The notes: generated from the sequence alone by a model not told the origin. DNA of 25,673 bases from Bacteroidales bacterium (GCA_004552485.1 SFOH01000051.1:1-25673); one strand, 5' to 3'; positions 17,664 through 25,673 are shown, counted from the stretch's first letter. Program-made: numbers and translations.

Positions 17664-17724
17664 CCTCTCCCCCAAAAACACATACTCTCATTCCTCATCC
17701 CTTTCTCATTTCAAACACTGCAAA

Positions 17725-19053
17725 ATGGACGCAAACGACATCATAGAAAACAACGACTTCAACTCCGCTCCCGTCGGTCCCGCTCAGCGCATCAAGGTGA
17801 TTGGCGTCGGAGGCGGCGGCAATAACGCCGTGAACCACATGTACCGCCACGGCATCAAGGACGTCAACTTTGTCCTCATCAACACCGACCGCCAGGCCCT
17901 CGACGAGAGCCCGGTGCCCACCAAACTCGTCATCGGTCCCGGCCGCGGAGCCGGAGGCCGCCCCGAACGCGCCGCAAAATACGCCGAGGAGAACGCCGAC
18001 AAAATCATGGAGGTGTTCGACGACAACACCGACATGGTGTTCGTCACCGCCGGCATGGGCGGCGGCACCGGCACCGGCGCCGGCCCCGTTGTGGCCCGCA
18101 TCGCCAAGGAGCTCGGCATCCTCACCGTCGGCATCGTCACCATCCCCTTCCTCTTCGAAGGCCGCCAGAAAATCCTCAAGGCCCTGGACGGAGCCCGCGA
18201 GATGCAGAAGAACGTCGACGCCCTGCTGGTCATCAACAACGAGCGCCTCACCGAAATCTACAAGAACCTGAGCTTCATCAACGCCTTCGCCAAGGCCGAT
18301 GACACGCTGCTCACGGCCGCTCAGTCCATCACCGACATCATCACCATCACGGGCCTTATCAACCGCGACTTCAACGACGTCGACACAACGCTGCGCGACG
18401 GCGGCACGGCCATCATCTCAACCGGCTACGGCGAAGGCCCCAACCGCGTCCAGGTGGCCATCGAAGACGCCCTCCACTCGCCCCTGCTGCGCAACACCGA
18501 CATCTTCACCGCCAAGGAGCTCCTCATGGTGCTCTACGTCGACAAGGACGACGTCAACCACCCCTTCGAGATGGAAGAGCTCAACCAGCTCACCCAGTTC
18601 GTCAACAACATCACCCAGGAGGTGGACGTCATGTGGGGCCTCTATCCCGTCGAAGGCCTCGGCGACCAGGTCAAAATCACCCTCCTCGCCTCCGGCTTCG
18701 ACATCTCCATCAACGACGACGACAAGGTTGCCGCCGCCGCGAACAAGAAGCAGAACCTCACTCACGACCCCGACCGCGAGCGCGAGAACGAGAAGCGCAT
18801 CAAGGAGCAGTACGGCGAGGGAGCCATCAACAAGGTGAACATCCCCGGCGGCCGCGTCAAAGTCTTCTCCCCCGAAGAGCTCGACGACGACAACGCCATC
18901 GCCGAGCGCTCTCTCGACGCCTTCACGCGCCAGCGTCCCGGCATACGCACCGCCGCACCCATGCCCGCCTCAACGTCCGCCGCTTCTGCTGCCGGCGAGG
19001 ATGAAAAGGCTTCCGGCGAGTCCCCGAAAAGCATCGATTTCTCAAGCATGTAA
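17725..19053 (+). CDS. ftsZ: Tubulin-like cell division GTPase FtsZ
   Basis: FtsZ polymerises with GTP into the Z ring at midcell. The 442-residue protein has the N-terminal loop IGVGGGGNNAVNHM, the tubulin signature GGGTGTG at 112-118, and the T7 synergy loop NRDFND at 213-218 with the catalytic Asp positions kept. A variable linker follows from about residue 340. The extreme C-terminus (SPKSIDFSSM) does not show the usual D-I-P-x-F/Y-L type peptide that binds FtsA/ZipA in many bacteria. The gene follows ftsA by 61 bases with a pyrimidine- and A-rich leader. Confidence 0.98.
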   Translation: MDANDIIENNDFNSAPVGPAQRIKVIGVGGGGNNAVNHMYRHGIKDVNFVLINTDRQALDESPVPTKLVIGPGRGAGGRPERAAKYAEENADKIMEVFDDNTDMVFVTAGMGGGTGTGAGPVVARIAKELGILTVGIVTIPFLFEGRQKILKALDGAREMQKNVDALLVINNERLTEIYKNLSFINAFAKADDTLLTAAQSITDIITITGLINRDFNDVDTTLRDGGTAIISTGYGEGPNRVQVAIEDALHSPLLRNTDIFTAKELLMVLYVDKDDVNHPFEMEELNQLTQFVNNITQEVDVMWGLYPVEGLGDQVKITLLASGFDISINDDDKVAAAANKKQNLTHDPDRERENEKRIKEQYGEGAINKVNIPGGRVKVFSPEELDDDNAIAERSLDAFTRQRPGIRTAAPMPASTSAASAAGEDEKASGESPKSIDFSSM

Positions 19054-19093
19054 CACGCCTCACCGCAGGCACTTATAACCCCCACACTACGCA

Positions 19094-19861
19094 TTGGACC
19101 AGAACGAAAAAGAACTGACCCCGCCCTCGGCCGCCGAACAACGCTGGACAGAGATTGAATATCTGCCCACGTGGTCCGAGGAGTTTTACGACGTCTACAC
19201 TGCCAAGAAGCTCGGCAAGTGGGTGATGCTCAAGACGCTCAAGAAGGAGTATCGCGACGACCCCGCTTACCAGGCCATGATTGACAAGGAGTTCGACGTG
19301 CGCTACAACCTGTCCCATCCGAACATCGTCATGGTCAACGACTATGAGGATGTTCCGACGCTGGGGCGCTGCATCATCTTCGACGACGTCTACGGCAAGA
19401 GCCTGCGCACGCTCCTCGACGAGAACGCCCTCACCGACAAGCACTACCGCGAGCTGTGCACGCGTCTGCCCCTGGCCATGGAGTACATTCAGCAGAATCA
19501 TCTGGCCCACCACCCCATCCGCCCCGAGACCATCATCTTCACCGAGAACATCGGCAACCTCAAGCTCATCGACGTGGGCTTCGACCAGCAGACACGCCTC
19601 AGCCACCAGGAGACGAACACCGACCTGGTCTCCTACGGCCGCGTGATGCAGGAGGTGCTGCGCCGCACGGGGCGCCACGACCCGGTCATGAACCGCGTGG
19701 CCGCACGCGCCGCCGCCGGCGGCTTCGCCGACGTCCAGGCCATGGAGATGGCCATCGCCGGCCGCTCGGCGCGCGGTTTCTACATCGCCGCAACGGCTTT
19801 CCTCGCCGCCCTGCTCGCCGTCGTCCTCTACCTCACTTTCTCCGGCTCTCTCCCTAAATAA
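19094..19861 (+). CDS. Tail-anchored protein kinase-like protein (probable pseudokinase)
   Basis: The 255-residue protein (TTG start at 19094) has a compact Hanks-type kinase layout. It has a VAIK-like Lys47 (WVMLKTLK), a likely helix-C Glu66 followed by NLSHPNIV (72-79), and a catalytic-loop position reading HHPIRPET (139-146) where active kinases have HRDLKPEN. A DVG (160-162) replaces DFG, and Asp177 of the TDLVSYG helix-F motif is kept. The catalytic Asp is replaced by Pro and the loop Lys and Asn are changed, so phosphotransfer is unlikely, though nucleotide binding is possible. One hydrophobic segment at about 229-250 ends the protein, making it a C-tail membrane anchor with the kinase domain in the cytoplasm. 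It lies 40 bases after ftsZ, so a division-related scaffold role is a fair inference. Confidence 0.75.
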   Translation: MDQNEKELTPPSAAEQRWTEIEYLPTWSEEFYDVYTAKKLGKWVMLKTLKKEYRDDPAYQAMIDKEFDVRYNLSHPNIVMVNDYEDVPTLGRCIIFDDVYGKSLRTLLDENALTDKHYRELCTRLPLAMEYIQQNHLAHHPIRPETIIFTENIGNLKLIDVGFDQQTRLSHQETNTDLVSYGRVMQEVLRRTGRHDPVMNRVAARAAAGGFADVQAMEMAIAGRSARGFYIAATAFLAALLAVVLYLTFSGSLPK

Positions 19862-19873
19862 CGTTTCCCTATC

Positions 19874-21043
19874 ATGAGCATCTCAGTCAAAAAGAAGAAT
19901 ACTCCCTCAAAGTCAAAAGTGGAGATACGCCCCGTCGAGCCCCTCAAGCCCGAGCTGCGCCGCTACGTCCAGTTCGGCATCGACCTCTACCACGGCAACC
20001 CCTACTACGTGCCGCCATTGGTTTTCGACGACATCAACACCCTCACCCCCGGCAAGAACCCCGCATTCCAGTTCTGCGAGGCTCAGTCGTTCATGGCCTA
20101 CCGCGACGGCGTCCCCGTCGGCGCCATCACCGCCATCATCAACCGCCACGCCAACAAGAAGACGGGCGAGAAGGTGGTGCGCTTCGGTTTCATGGACTTC
20201 ATCGACGACAAGCAGGTGGTCGACGCCCTCTTCCGCGCCGTCTCCGTCTGGGGCAAGCACAAGGGCATGACCAAGATGGTGGGCCCCATGGGCTTCTCCG
20301 ACCTCGACAAGGAGGGCATGCTCATCGAAGGCTTCGAGGAGATGGGCACCATGTCCACCATCTACAACTACCCCTACTACCGCGAGCACATGGAGCGCAT
20401 GGGCTTCACCAAAGCCGCCGACTGGATCGAGTTCCGCATCACCATTCCCGACCGCGTGCCCGACAAATACACGCGCATCGCCGACATCGTCCGCCGCAAG
20501 TACGAGCTGGAGACGCTCACCTACACCTCGCGCAAGCGCATCAAGGAAGAATACGGCCAGGCCATCTTCAAGCTCATCAACCTCGCATACAAGGACCTCT
20601 ACGGCTACGTGCCCCTCACCCAGGACCAGATCGACTACTACATCAACATGTACCTCGACATCCTCCGCCTCGAGGACGTCTGCCTCATCGTCGACAAAGA
20701 CCGGAAGCTCGTGGGCGTCGGCATCTCCATGCCCTCGCTCTCGAAGGCCCTCCGGCGCTGCGAGGGCAAGCTCTTCCCCACCGGCTGGTACTACATCTAC
20801 AAAGCCCTGCGCGGGGCCTCCGACGTCGTAGACCTCCTGCTCATCGCCATACACCCCGACTACCAGGGCAAAGGCGTCAACGCACTGCTCTTCTCAACCC
20901 TCCTGCCCAACTACATCGCCAACGGCTACAAGTTCGCCGAGACAAACGTAGAGCTCGAAGGAAACGAGAACGTACAGAAGCAGTGGGAATACTTCGAACG
21001 CCGCCAGCACCGCCGCCGCCGCGCCTGGACCAAAGACATCTGA
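19874..21043 (+). CDS. GNAT-fold acetyltransferase-like protein
   Basis: The 389-residue protein looks like two GNAT-type halves. The N-terminal part has a basic start, the NPYYVPPL and FMAYRDGVPVGAI segments and a TYNYPYY-like strand; the second half has IHPDYQGKGV (326-335), a match to the acetyl-CoA pyrophosphate-binding Q/R-x-x-G-x-G/A motif. Proteins of this length and pattern are common in Bacteroidetes, but their substrate is not known to me. It starts 12 bases after the pseudokinase, so they are probably co-transcribed. The C-terminus is very basic (ERRQHRRRRAWTKDI). Confidence 0.8.
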   Translation: MSISVKKKNTPSKSKVEIRPVEPLKPELRRYVQFGIDLYHGNPYYVPPLVFDDINTLTPGKNPAFQFCEAQSFMAYRDGVPVGAITAIINRHANKKTGEKVVRFGFMDFIDDKQVVDALFRAVSVWGKHKGMTKMVGPMGFSDLDKEGMLIEGFEEMGTMSTIYNYPYYREHMERMGFTKAADWIEFRITIPDRVPDKYTRIADIVRRKYELETLTYTSRKRIKEEYGQAIFKLINLAYKDLYGYVPLTQDQIDYYINMYLDILRLEDVCLIVDKDRKLVGVGISMPSLSKALRRCEGKLFPTGWYYIYKALRGASDVVDLLLIAIHPDYQGKGVNALLFSTLLPNYIANGYKFAETNVELEGNENVQKQWEYFERRQHRRRRAWTKDI

Positions 21044-21147
21044 AACATACGGGGCCTCTCGCGTGTTTATCATTCAGACACCCCTGCGTCCCGGCCTCCC
21101 GGCCATGAAGAAATAAAAAATACTAACAACATAAAAAACTCGAACCC
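21044..21147. other. Intergenic gap before the endonuclease gene
   Basis: The gap holds a weak GGCC / GGCC hairpin near 21094-21103 without a T run, then an AT-rich stretch before the TTG start. I see no consensus promoter and no small gene. Confidence 0.4.
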
Positions 21148-22744
21148 TTGAAACTTTCCCATCTCCTTACAGCCGCTGCCGCCGTCCTCATCTCCGCGGC
21201 CTCCTACGCAGCAATCCCCACGGGATATTACACCTCCCTGACCGGCAAGAAAGAAGGCGAACTCAAAAGCGCCATCCACGACATCACCTCCAAGTTCACC
21301 AAGGTGTCGTCCTACGAGGCTCTGCCCCAATACTTCCAGAAGACCGACGTCTACCCCGACTCGCGGCGCTGGTGGGACATGTACTCCGATATCCCCTTCT
21401 ACGCCCCCTCGTTCTCCGGCCTCAACCGCGAACACTCCTTCCCCAAATCGTGGTGGGGTGGCCTCACCGACGTGGGCGCCTACGTTGACCTCAACCACCT
21501 CTACCCCTCCGAGATGCGCGCCAACACCGCCAAATCCAACTATCCCCTCGGCGAGGTTGACCGCACCCAGAACATCAAATTCGAGGGGCGACTTCGCCCG
21601 CACCTACTTCTACATGGCCACAACCTATCAGGACCTGCGCTGGCGCTACACCTACATGGTCAACCAGAACCTCTACCCCACACTCAACACATGGTCCATC
21701 AACCTGCTGATGAAGTGGCACCGCGAGGACCCCGTCTCCCAGAAAGAAATCGACCGCAACGAGGCCGTCTACAAGATTCAGAACAACCGCAACCCGTTCA
21801 TCGACTATCCCGCCCTGGCCGACTACCTCTGGGGCAACCGCCGCGGCGAAGCCTTTGACCCGGGCACAGCGCCCACGCCCGGCGGAACGCCCAACCTCAT
21901 CACCCCCGTCCAGGACATGGCCCTCGAATTCGGCGAAGTGGCTCTCGGCAACTCCAACACCGCACAGCTCTTCTTCAACGGCGAGAACCTCTCCGCCCCC
22001 CTCAGCGTGCGCATCTACCGCGACACCGACAACCCCGGTTTCTTCACCCTCCCCGGCAACACCAACCCCACCTCCATCGCCGCATCGCTCGTGAACGGCG
22101 GTGACGGCTACTGGCTCAACGTCACCTACAAGCCCACCGCCCTCGGCGACCACACCGCACGCATCCTCATCAGCGGCGGCGGCATCACCGGCTCGCGCGG
22201 CATCGAGCTCCGCGGCTCATGCCTGCCCGTGCCCGAGCTCGGCGCCTGCACCGCCACGGCCGCTACGGACATCACCGCCGACTCTTACACCGCCAACTGG
22301 ACCGCCCCCGAAGGCGACGTAATCGACTACTTCATGGTCACCCGCACCAAATATCTCAAGAACGGCTCAACCGAGGTCCAGTACCTCCCCGCCGAGGAGA
22401 ACTCCCTCGAAATCGTCGGCTTCTCCGACTCCGAGTCCGAGACCTACACCGTCAGCTCGGTGCGCCTCGGCGTTCAGTCGCCCGCCTCTAACGTCATCAC
22501 CGTCAACCACGCCGGCATCGAAGGCGTCGTAGCCGACCAGCCCCTCAGCGTATATGCCTACGAGGGCGGAATCCGCATCTTCTGCGGCACCGAGCACACC
22601 GGCCTCAACATCATGGACACCATGGGCCGCACCGTACGCGCAATGCCCGTCGTTGAGAACGGCGCCATCGTCGACCTCCCCGCCGGCATCTACATGCTCG
22701 TCACCGACCAGCGCCACACCCCCGTGAAATTCATCGTTAAATAA
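21148..22744 (+). CDS. Secreted endonuclease I with Ig-like and C-terminal sorting-like domains (internal deletion/frameshift)
   Basis: The TTG start at 21148 gives a signal peptide (MKLSHLLTAAAAVLISAASYA). An endonuclease I (His-Me finger) domain follows, with the active-site motif NREHSFPKSWW (His96) and DLNHLYPSE (114-122). At about 21585 the frame changes from one reading to the next. The second frame continues the same domain with GDFARTYFYMATTYQDLRW. Family members carry a conserved block between these parts (a glycine-rich turn and VFEP-D-YKGD) that is absent here, an estimated loss of about 25-30 residues plus a frame change. After the nuclease come an Ig-like/DUF1573-type beta domain, a fibronectin III-like domain, and a final 70 residues like a type IX secretion sorting domain (MDTMGRTV ... 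LPAGIYMLVT). If intact it would degrade extracellular DNA or RNA. Confidence 0.82.
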
Positions 22745-22750
22745 GGCGCC

Positions 22751-23491
22751 ATGAAAGTCACAGACGAAACCCTCCAGATACGCGCCTGCAACGCACGCGA
22801 ACCCGGCGAAGACTCCTCAGCCGTCGAGCGCATACGCTATCTGATTGTCATCATGCATCAGACCCAGCGCTCATTCGCACACCTCATCGGCCTCAACCCC
22901 ACGAATCTCTCCAAGATTCTCAACGGCCGCACGCCCGTCACCACCGGCATCATCAACCGCATCCTGGTCAACACCGGCGTCAGCCGCGTGTGGCTCACCG
23001 ACGGCGTCGGCGTGCCCTTCCCACAGGGAACGGGCCACGAGCCCGACGTCGTCGACGAGTCGCCCGTGCGCATGGACTTCAACCCCGAGGGCGCGCCCGT
23101 CTACGACATCGATGTCACAGCCGGCCCCTCGCCCCTCTCCGCAATGTTCACCCAGGAGCACGTCATGGGCTACCTCAACCTCCCCGGCATCAACCACGCA
23201 CACCCCCTCGTGCGCGTCTCCGGCGACTCGATGGTGCCCCGAATCACCCCCAACGGATTCGTCCAGATTCGGCCCATCTCCGACCCATCCATGATTTTCT
23301 GGGGCTCGGTCTACGTCGTCGTCACCGAAGACTACCGCATGGTCAAAGTAGTGCGACGCCACCAAAACCCCGACATGGTCATTCTCCACTCCGTCAACCC
23401 CAACTACGACGACATGGACGTGCCGCGCTCCAAAATCCTGGCCCTGTACCTGGTGGAGACAATCCTCAACTATGACGTCGTGAGCCGTTAA
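22751..23491 (+). CDS. HTH-S24 (LexA/CI-like) transcriptional regulator
   Basis: The 246-residue protein has an N-terminal XRE-type helix-turn-helix at about 37-75 (TQRSFAHLIGLNPTNLSKIL). A C-terminal S24 peptidase domain shows the nucleophile Ser160 in GDSMVP and the general-base Lys199 in MVKVVRR. An Ala-Gly pair at 124-125 (DVTAGPSP) sits where LexA/CI proteins are cut, so RecA-stimulated self-cleavage is possible. The ATG lies six bases after the endonuclease stop, indicating coupled expression. No prophage genes are visible around it, so it is more likely a stress regulator than a phage repressor. Confidence 0.88.
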   Translation: MKVTDETLQIRACNAREPGEDSSAVERIRYLIVIMHQTQRSFAHLIGLNPTNLSKILNGRTPVTTGIINRILVNTGVSRVWLTDGVGVPFPQGTGHEPDVVDESPVRMDFNPEGAPVYDIDVTAGPSPLSAMFTQEHVMGYLNLPGINHAHPLVRVSGDSMVPRITPNGFVQIRPISDPSMIFWGSVYVVVTEDYRMVKVVRRHQNPDMVILHSVNPNYDDMDVPRSKILALYLVETILNYDVVSR

Positions 23492-23518
23492 AACTAACAC
23501 TCTATCAATAAGATGATT

Positions 23519-24223
23519 ATGAAAAAGTTAGTAATCTCCACGGGCGCCGGCATGAGCGCCGAGAGCGGCATCGCCACCTTCCGCGACGCCGGCGGCCTGT
23601 GGGAAAAATATCCCGTCATGGACGTGGCCTCCGCCGACGGCTTCGCCCGCAACCCCGCCCTCATCCACCGCTTCTACAACGAGCGCCGCCACGACCTGGT
23701 CAAGGCCCAGCCCAACGCCGGCCACCGCGCCATCGTCGAGCTCGAGAAGCACTTCCAGGTCTACGTCATCACACAGAACGTCGACGACCTCCACGAGCGC
23801 GCCGGCTCCCGCAACGTCCTCCACCTCCACGGCGAGCTCATGAAAGTGCGCGCCCTCGACGACGAGAGCCGCGTCTACTCGCTCCCGCAGGCCCTCGAAG
23901 GCTCGGAAGACCCCCTGTCAACGACCGTCGACACCGTCATCCAGGGACACCACGTGCGCCCGCACATCGTCTTCTTCCAGGAAGCCGTCCCCAACTTCGA
24001 ACCCGCCGTCCAGCTCGTCGAAGAAGCCGACATCTTCGTTGTCATCGGCACATCGCTCAACGTCTACCCCGCCGCCGCACTCCTCCACTACGTGCGCCGC
24101 GGTGTGCCCGTCTACTACATCGACCCCAACCCCGCCTCCGTCCCCGCCAACGTCCACGTCATCCGTGCCGGCGCCTCCGAAGGCATGGCCGAGCTCTCAC
24201 GCATACTCCTTCAGAACCCCTAA
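23519..24223 (+). CDS. Sirtuin-type NAD-dependent protein deacylase
   Basis: Sirtuins remove acyl groups from lysine using NAD. From the ATG at 23519 (a second, in-frame ATG lies at 23513) the 234-residue product has GAGMSAESGIATFRD (9-23), TQNVDDLHERAG (85-96), the catalytic His104 in HLHGEL, IGTSLNVYPAAAL and YIDPNP. Tyr53 and Arg56 form the YxxR pair that in SIRT5/CobB-type enzymes binds negatively charged acyl groups, suggesting desuccinylase-like activity. The zinc-binding cysteines of most sirtuins are missing after HGEL, as I recall for other Bacteroidales members. It lies between the S24 regulator and pyrH. Confidence 0.93.
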   Translation: MKKLVISTGAGMSAESGIATFRDAGGLWEKYPVMDVASADGFARNPALIHRFYNERRHDLVKAQPNAGHRAIVELEKHFQVYVITQNVDDLHERAGSRNVLHLHGELMKVRALDDESRVYSLPQALEGSEDPLSTTVDTVIQGHHVRPHIVFFQEAVPNFEPAVQLVEEADIFVVIGTSLNVYPAAALLHYVRRGVPVYYIDPNPASVPANVHVIRAGASEGMAELSRILLQNP

Positions 24224-24238
24224 TCCCACATCCCCACA

Positions 24239-24952
24239 ATGGAAAGCAAATACAACAGAATACTGCTCAAACTCAGCGGCGAAAGCCTCATGGGCCACCA
24301 GGGCTACGGCATCGACCCCGAGCGCCTCGGCCAGTATGCCGAGCAAATCAAAGCCCTCGCCGACGCCGGCATACAAGTGGCCATCGTCATCGGCGGCGGC
24401 AACATCTTCCGCGGTCTCAGCGGCGCTGCAAAAGGCGTCGACCGCGTCACCGGCGACCAGATGGGCATGCTCGCAACAGTCATCAACTCCCTCGCCCTCC
24501 GCTCAGCCCTCGAAGGCCTCGGACAGCCCACAACTGCCTTCACCGCCCTCAACATGTACCCCATCGGCCAGTACTACTCGTCGCGCGCCGCCATCGACGC
24601 CCTCGACGCCGGCCGCGTAGCCATCATCGCCGGCGGAACAGGCAACCCCTACTTCACCACCGACACCGGCGCCGCACTCCGTGCCGTCGAACTCTCCGCC
24701 GACGTCATGATGAAAGGCACCCGTGTCGACGGCATATACACCGCCGACCCCGAGAAAGACCCCAACGCCGTCAAGTTCGAGACCATCACCTTCGACGAAA
24801 TCCTCGCACGCGGCCTCCGCATCATGGACCTCACCGCCACCGCACTCTGCAAAGAGAACAACATGCCCGTCGTCGTCTTCGACATGGACACCCCCGGCAA
24901 CCTCGCACGCGTCGCCGCCGGACAGAGCGTCGGCACAACCGTCACCTGCTGA
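24239..24952 (+). CDS. pyrH: Uridylate (UMP) kinase PyrH
   Basis: PyrH phosphorylates UMP to UDP with ATP, feeding UTP and UDP-sugar synthesis, including the UDP-GlcNAc used by the Mur pathway. The 237-residue product has the amino-acid-kinase fold motifs LLKLSGESLMG, VIGGGNIFRG, the uridine-site DQMGMLATVINS, and IIAGGTGNPYFTTDTGAALRA. The length is typical. The common bacterial order pyrH-frr is kept. Confidence 0.97.
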   Translation: MESKYNRILLKLSGESLMGHQGYGIDPERLGQYAEQIKALADAGIQVAIVIGGGNIFRGLSGAAKGVDRVTGDQMGMLATVINSLALRSALEGLGQPTTAFTALNMYPIGQYYSSRAAIDALDAGRVAIIAGGTGNPYFTTDTGAALRAVELSADVMMKGTRVDGIYTADPEKDPNAVKFETITFDEILARGLRIMDLTATALCKENNMPVVVFDMDTPGNLARVAAGQSVGTTVTC

Positions 24953-24996
24953 CAATTTCAAATTCATCACTCATCACCTAATACCTCAACCCCCTT

Positions 24997-25486
24997 ATGA
25001 CTGACCCCAAAACCTACCTCGACCCCGCCGAAGAGAAGATGGAGATGGCCGTAGCCTATCTCGAAGAAACCCTCTCGCACATCCGCGCCGGCCGCGCCAA
25101 CCCCAAACTCCTCGACGGCATCCGCGTCGACTACTACGGCTCAGCCGCTCCCATCTCCAACGTCGCCAACATCTCCACCCCCGATGCGCGCACCATCGCC
25201 ATCACCCCCTGGGAGAAATCCATGTTCAAAGAAATCGAGCGCGCCATCATCAACTCCGACCTCGGCGTCATGCCCGAGAACAACGGCGAAGTCATCCGCA
25301 TCTGCATCCCGCCCCTCACCGAAGAGCGCCGCAAAGCCCTCGTCAAACAGTGCAACCATCAAAAAAGGCATGCCCGAAGACGTTGAAAAAGACGCCGAAG
25401 CCTCGGCGCAGAAACTCCACGACCGCTTCCTCAAGCAGATAGACACCCTCTTCGCCGCCAAAGAAAAAGAAATCCTCACCGTCTGA
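24997..25486 (+). CDS. frr: Ribosome recycling factor Frr (internal deletion/frameshift)
   Basis: Frr splits post-termination ribosomes with EF-G. The first frame gives 118 family-like residues (SHIRAGRANPKLLDGIRVDYYG, TPDARTIAITPWEKS, RICIPPLTEERRKALVKQ), then leaves the family at about 25350. The next frame, from about 25352, gives the normal C-terminus (ATIKKGMPEDVEKDAE ... KEKEILTV) up to the stop at 25486. The normal helix between them (family pattern VK-x-x-x-E-x-A-K-x-x-x-R-N-x-R) is absent, about 24 residues or 70-75 bases. Intact family members are about 185 residues; here the two parts sum to about 162. Because Frr is essential, an assembly deletion is likelier than a real mutation. 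Confidence 0.9.
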
Positions 25487-25523
25487 ACCCTCCTGCGCTC
25501 CCTCCTCCTCCTTCCCCACAAAG

Positions 25524-25564
25524 CAACCGCCCGCGCCCCACAGTGACACAGGCGGTTGTTTTTT
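25524..25564 (+). terminator. Intrinsic terminator after frr
   Basis: CAACCGCC at 25524-25531 pairs perfectly with GGCGGTTG at 25551-25558, followed directly by six T (25559-25564). The stem is 8 bp with a 19-base loop. It would close the operon that ends in frr. Confidence 0.8.
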
Positions 25565-25593
25565 CTTCTGCTATATTAGGTTCGCCAATGGGG

Positions 25594-25613
25594 TGACGGC
25601 GTCCTCGCCGTCA
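25594..25613. repeat. Perfect 8-bp inverted repeat in the terminal intergenic region
   Basis: TGACGGCG and CGCCGTCA flank TCCT. It lies after the frr terminator in non-coding sequence with no T run after it. It could be a REP-like element, a protein site or an mRNA hairpin; only one copy is visible in the window. The rest of 25565-25673 shows nothing else I can name. Confidence 0.45.
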
Positions 25614-25673
25614 GTTAAAACCTTTATTCCTATTTTTTAATCTCCTTGTTTGTAGTTATTTTAATCCCGTCCA

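Noticed and set aside
23525..23534. A minus-strand TAACTTTT box at the start of the sirtuin gene
   Set aside because: There is no -33 box at the right distance and no gene that it would serve.
25364..25377. A single-base indel in the A6 run as the cause of the frr break
   Set aside because: Correcting one base joins the frames but still leaves about 20 family residues missing, so a larger loss is needed.
1..25673. CRISPR arrays, tRNA or rRNA genes, insertion sequences, prophage
   Set aside because: No spaced direct repeats, RNA gene signatures, transposase or integrase motifs were seen on either strand.

Overview
The window is a GC-rich stretch with strongly C-ending codons on the plus strand. 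Gene content, gene order and promoter style (TTTG / TAnnTTTG, no clear Shine-Dalgarno) point to the order Bacteroidales. A gut family such as Muribaculaceae is plausible, but I cannot prove the family from sequence alone.

Layout. (1) 1-2720: a minus-strand, lower-GC operon of two acidic-tailed lipoproteins. The larger one resembles beta-pore-forming toxins of the leukocidin / Vibrio cholerae cytolysin type. Both reading frames are broken by one base in a homopolymer. A terminator hairpin follows at 64-100. (2) 2721-3105: a divergent control region with promoters on both strands, a G10 run and a perfect AT palindrome; no mraZ is seen. (3) 3106-19053: a nearly complete division and cell wall (dcw) cluster in the order rsmH, ftsL-like, ftsI (with a PASTA domain), murE, mraY, murD, ftsW, murG, murC, ftsQ, ftsA, ftsZ. 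These genes make the UDP-MurNAc-pentapeptide and lipid precursors, polymerise and crosslink septal peptidoglycan, and build the Z ring. A consensus promoter lies inside the 3' end of murC and could drive ftsQAZ separately. (4) 19094-19861: a tail-anchored pseudokinase directly after ftsZ. (5) 19874-25486: a double-GNAT protein, a secreted endonuclease I, an HTH-S24 regulator, a sirtuin, pyrH and frr, closed by a terminator at 25524-25564.

The most striking structural feature is that five genes are not continuous. mraY, frr and the endonuclease each lack a short internal block that their families conserve, and the frame changes exactly there. The two lipoproteins have one-base homopolymer shifts. 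Because mraY and frr are normally essential, at least part of this probably reflects assembly or consensus error, but the homopolymer shifts could also be phase variation. The most interesting biological leads are the putative pore-forming lipoprotein operon, the pseudokinase next to ftsZ, the promoter embedded in murC, and the long C-terminal extension of FtsA.
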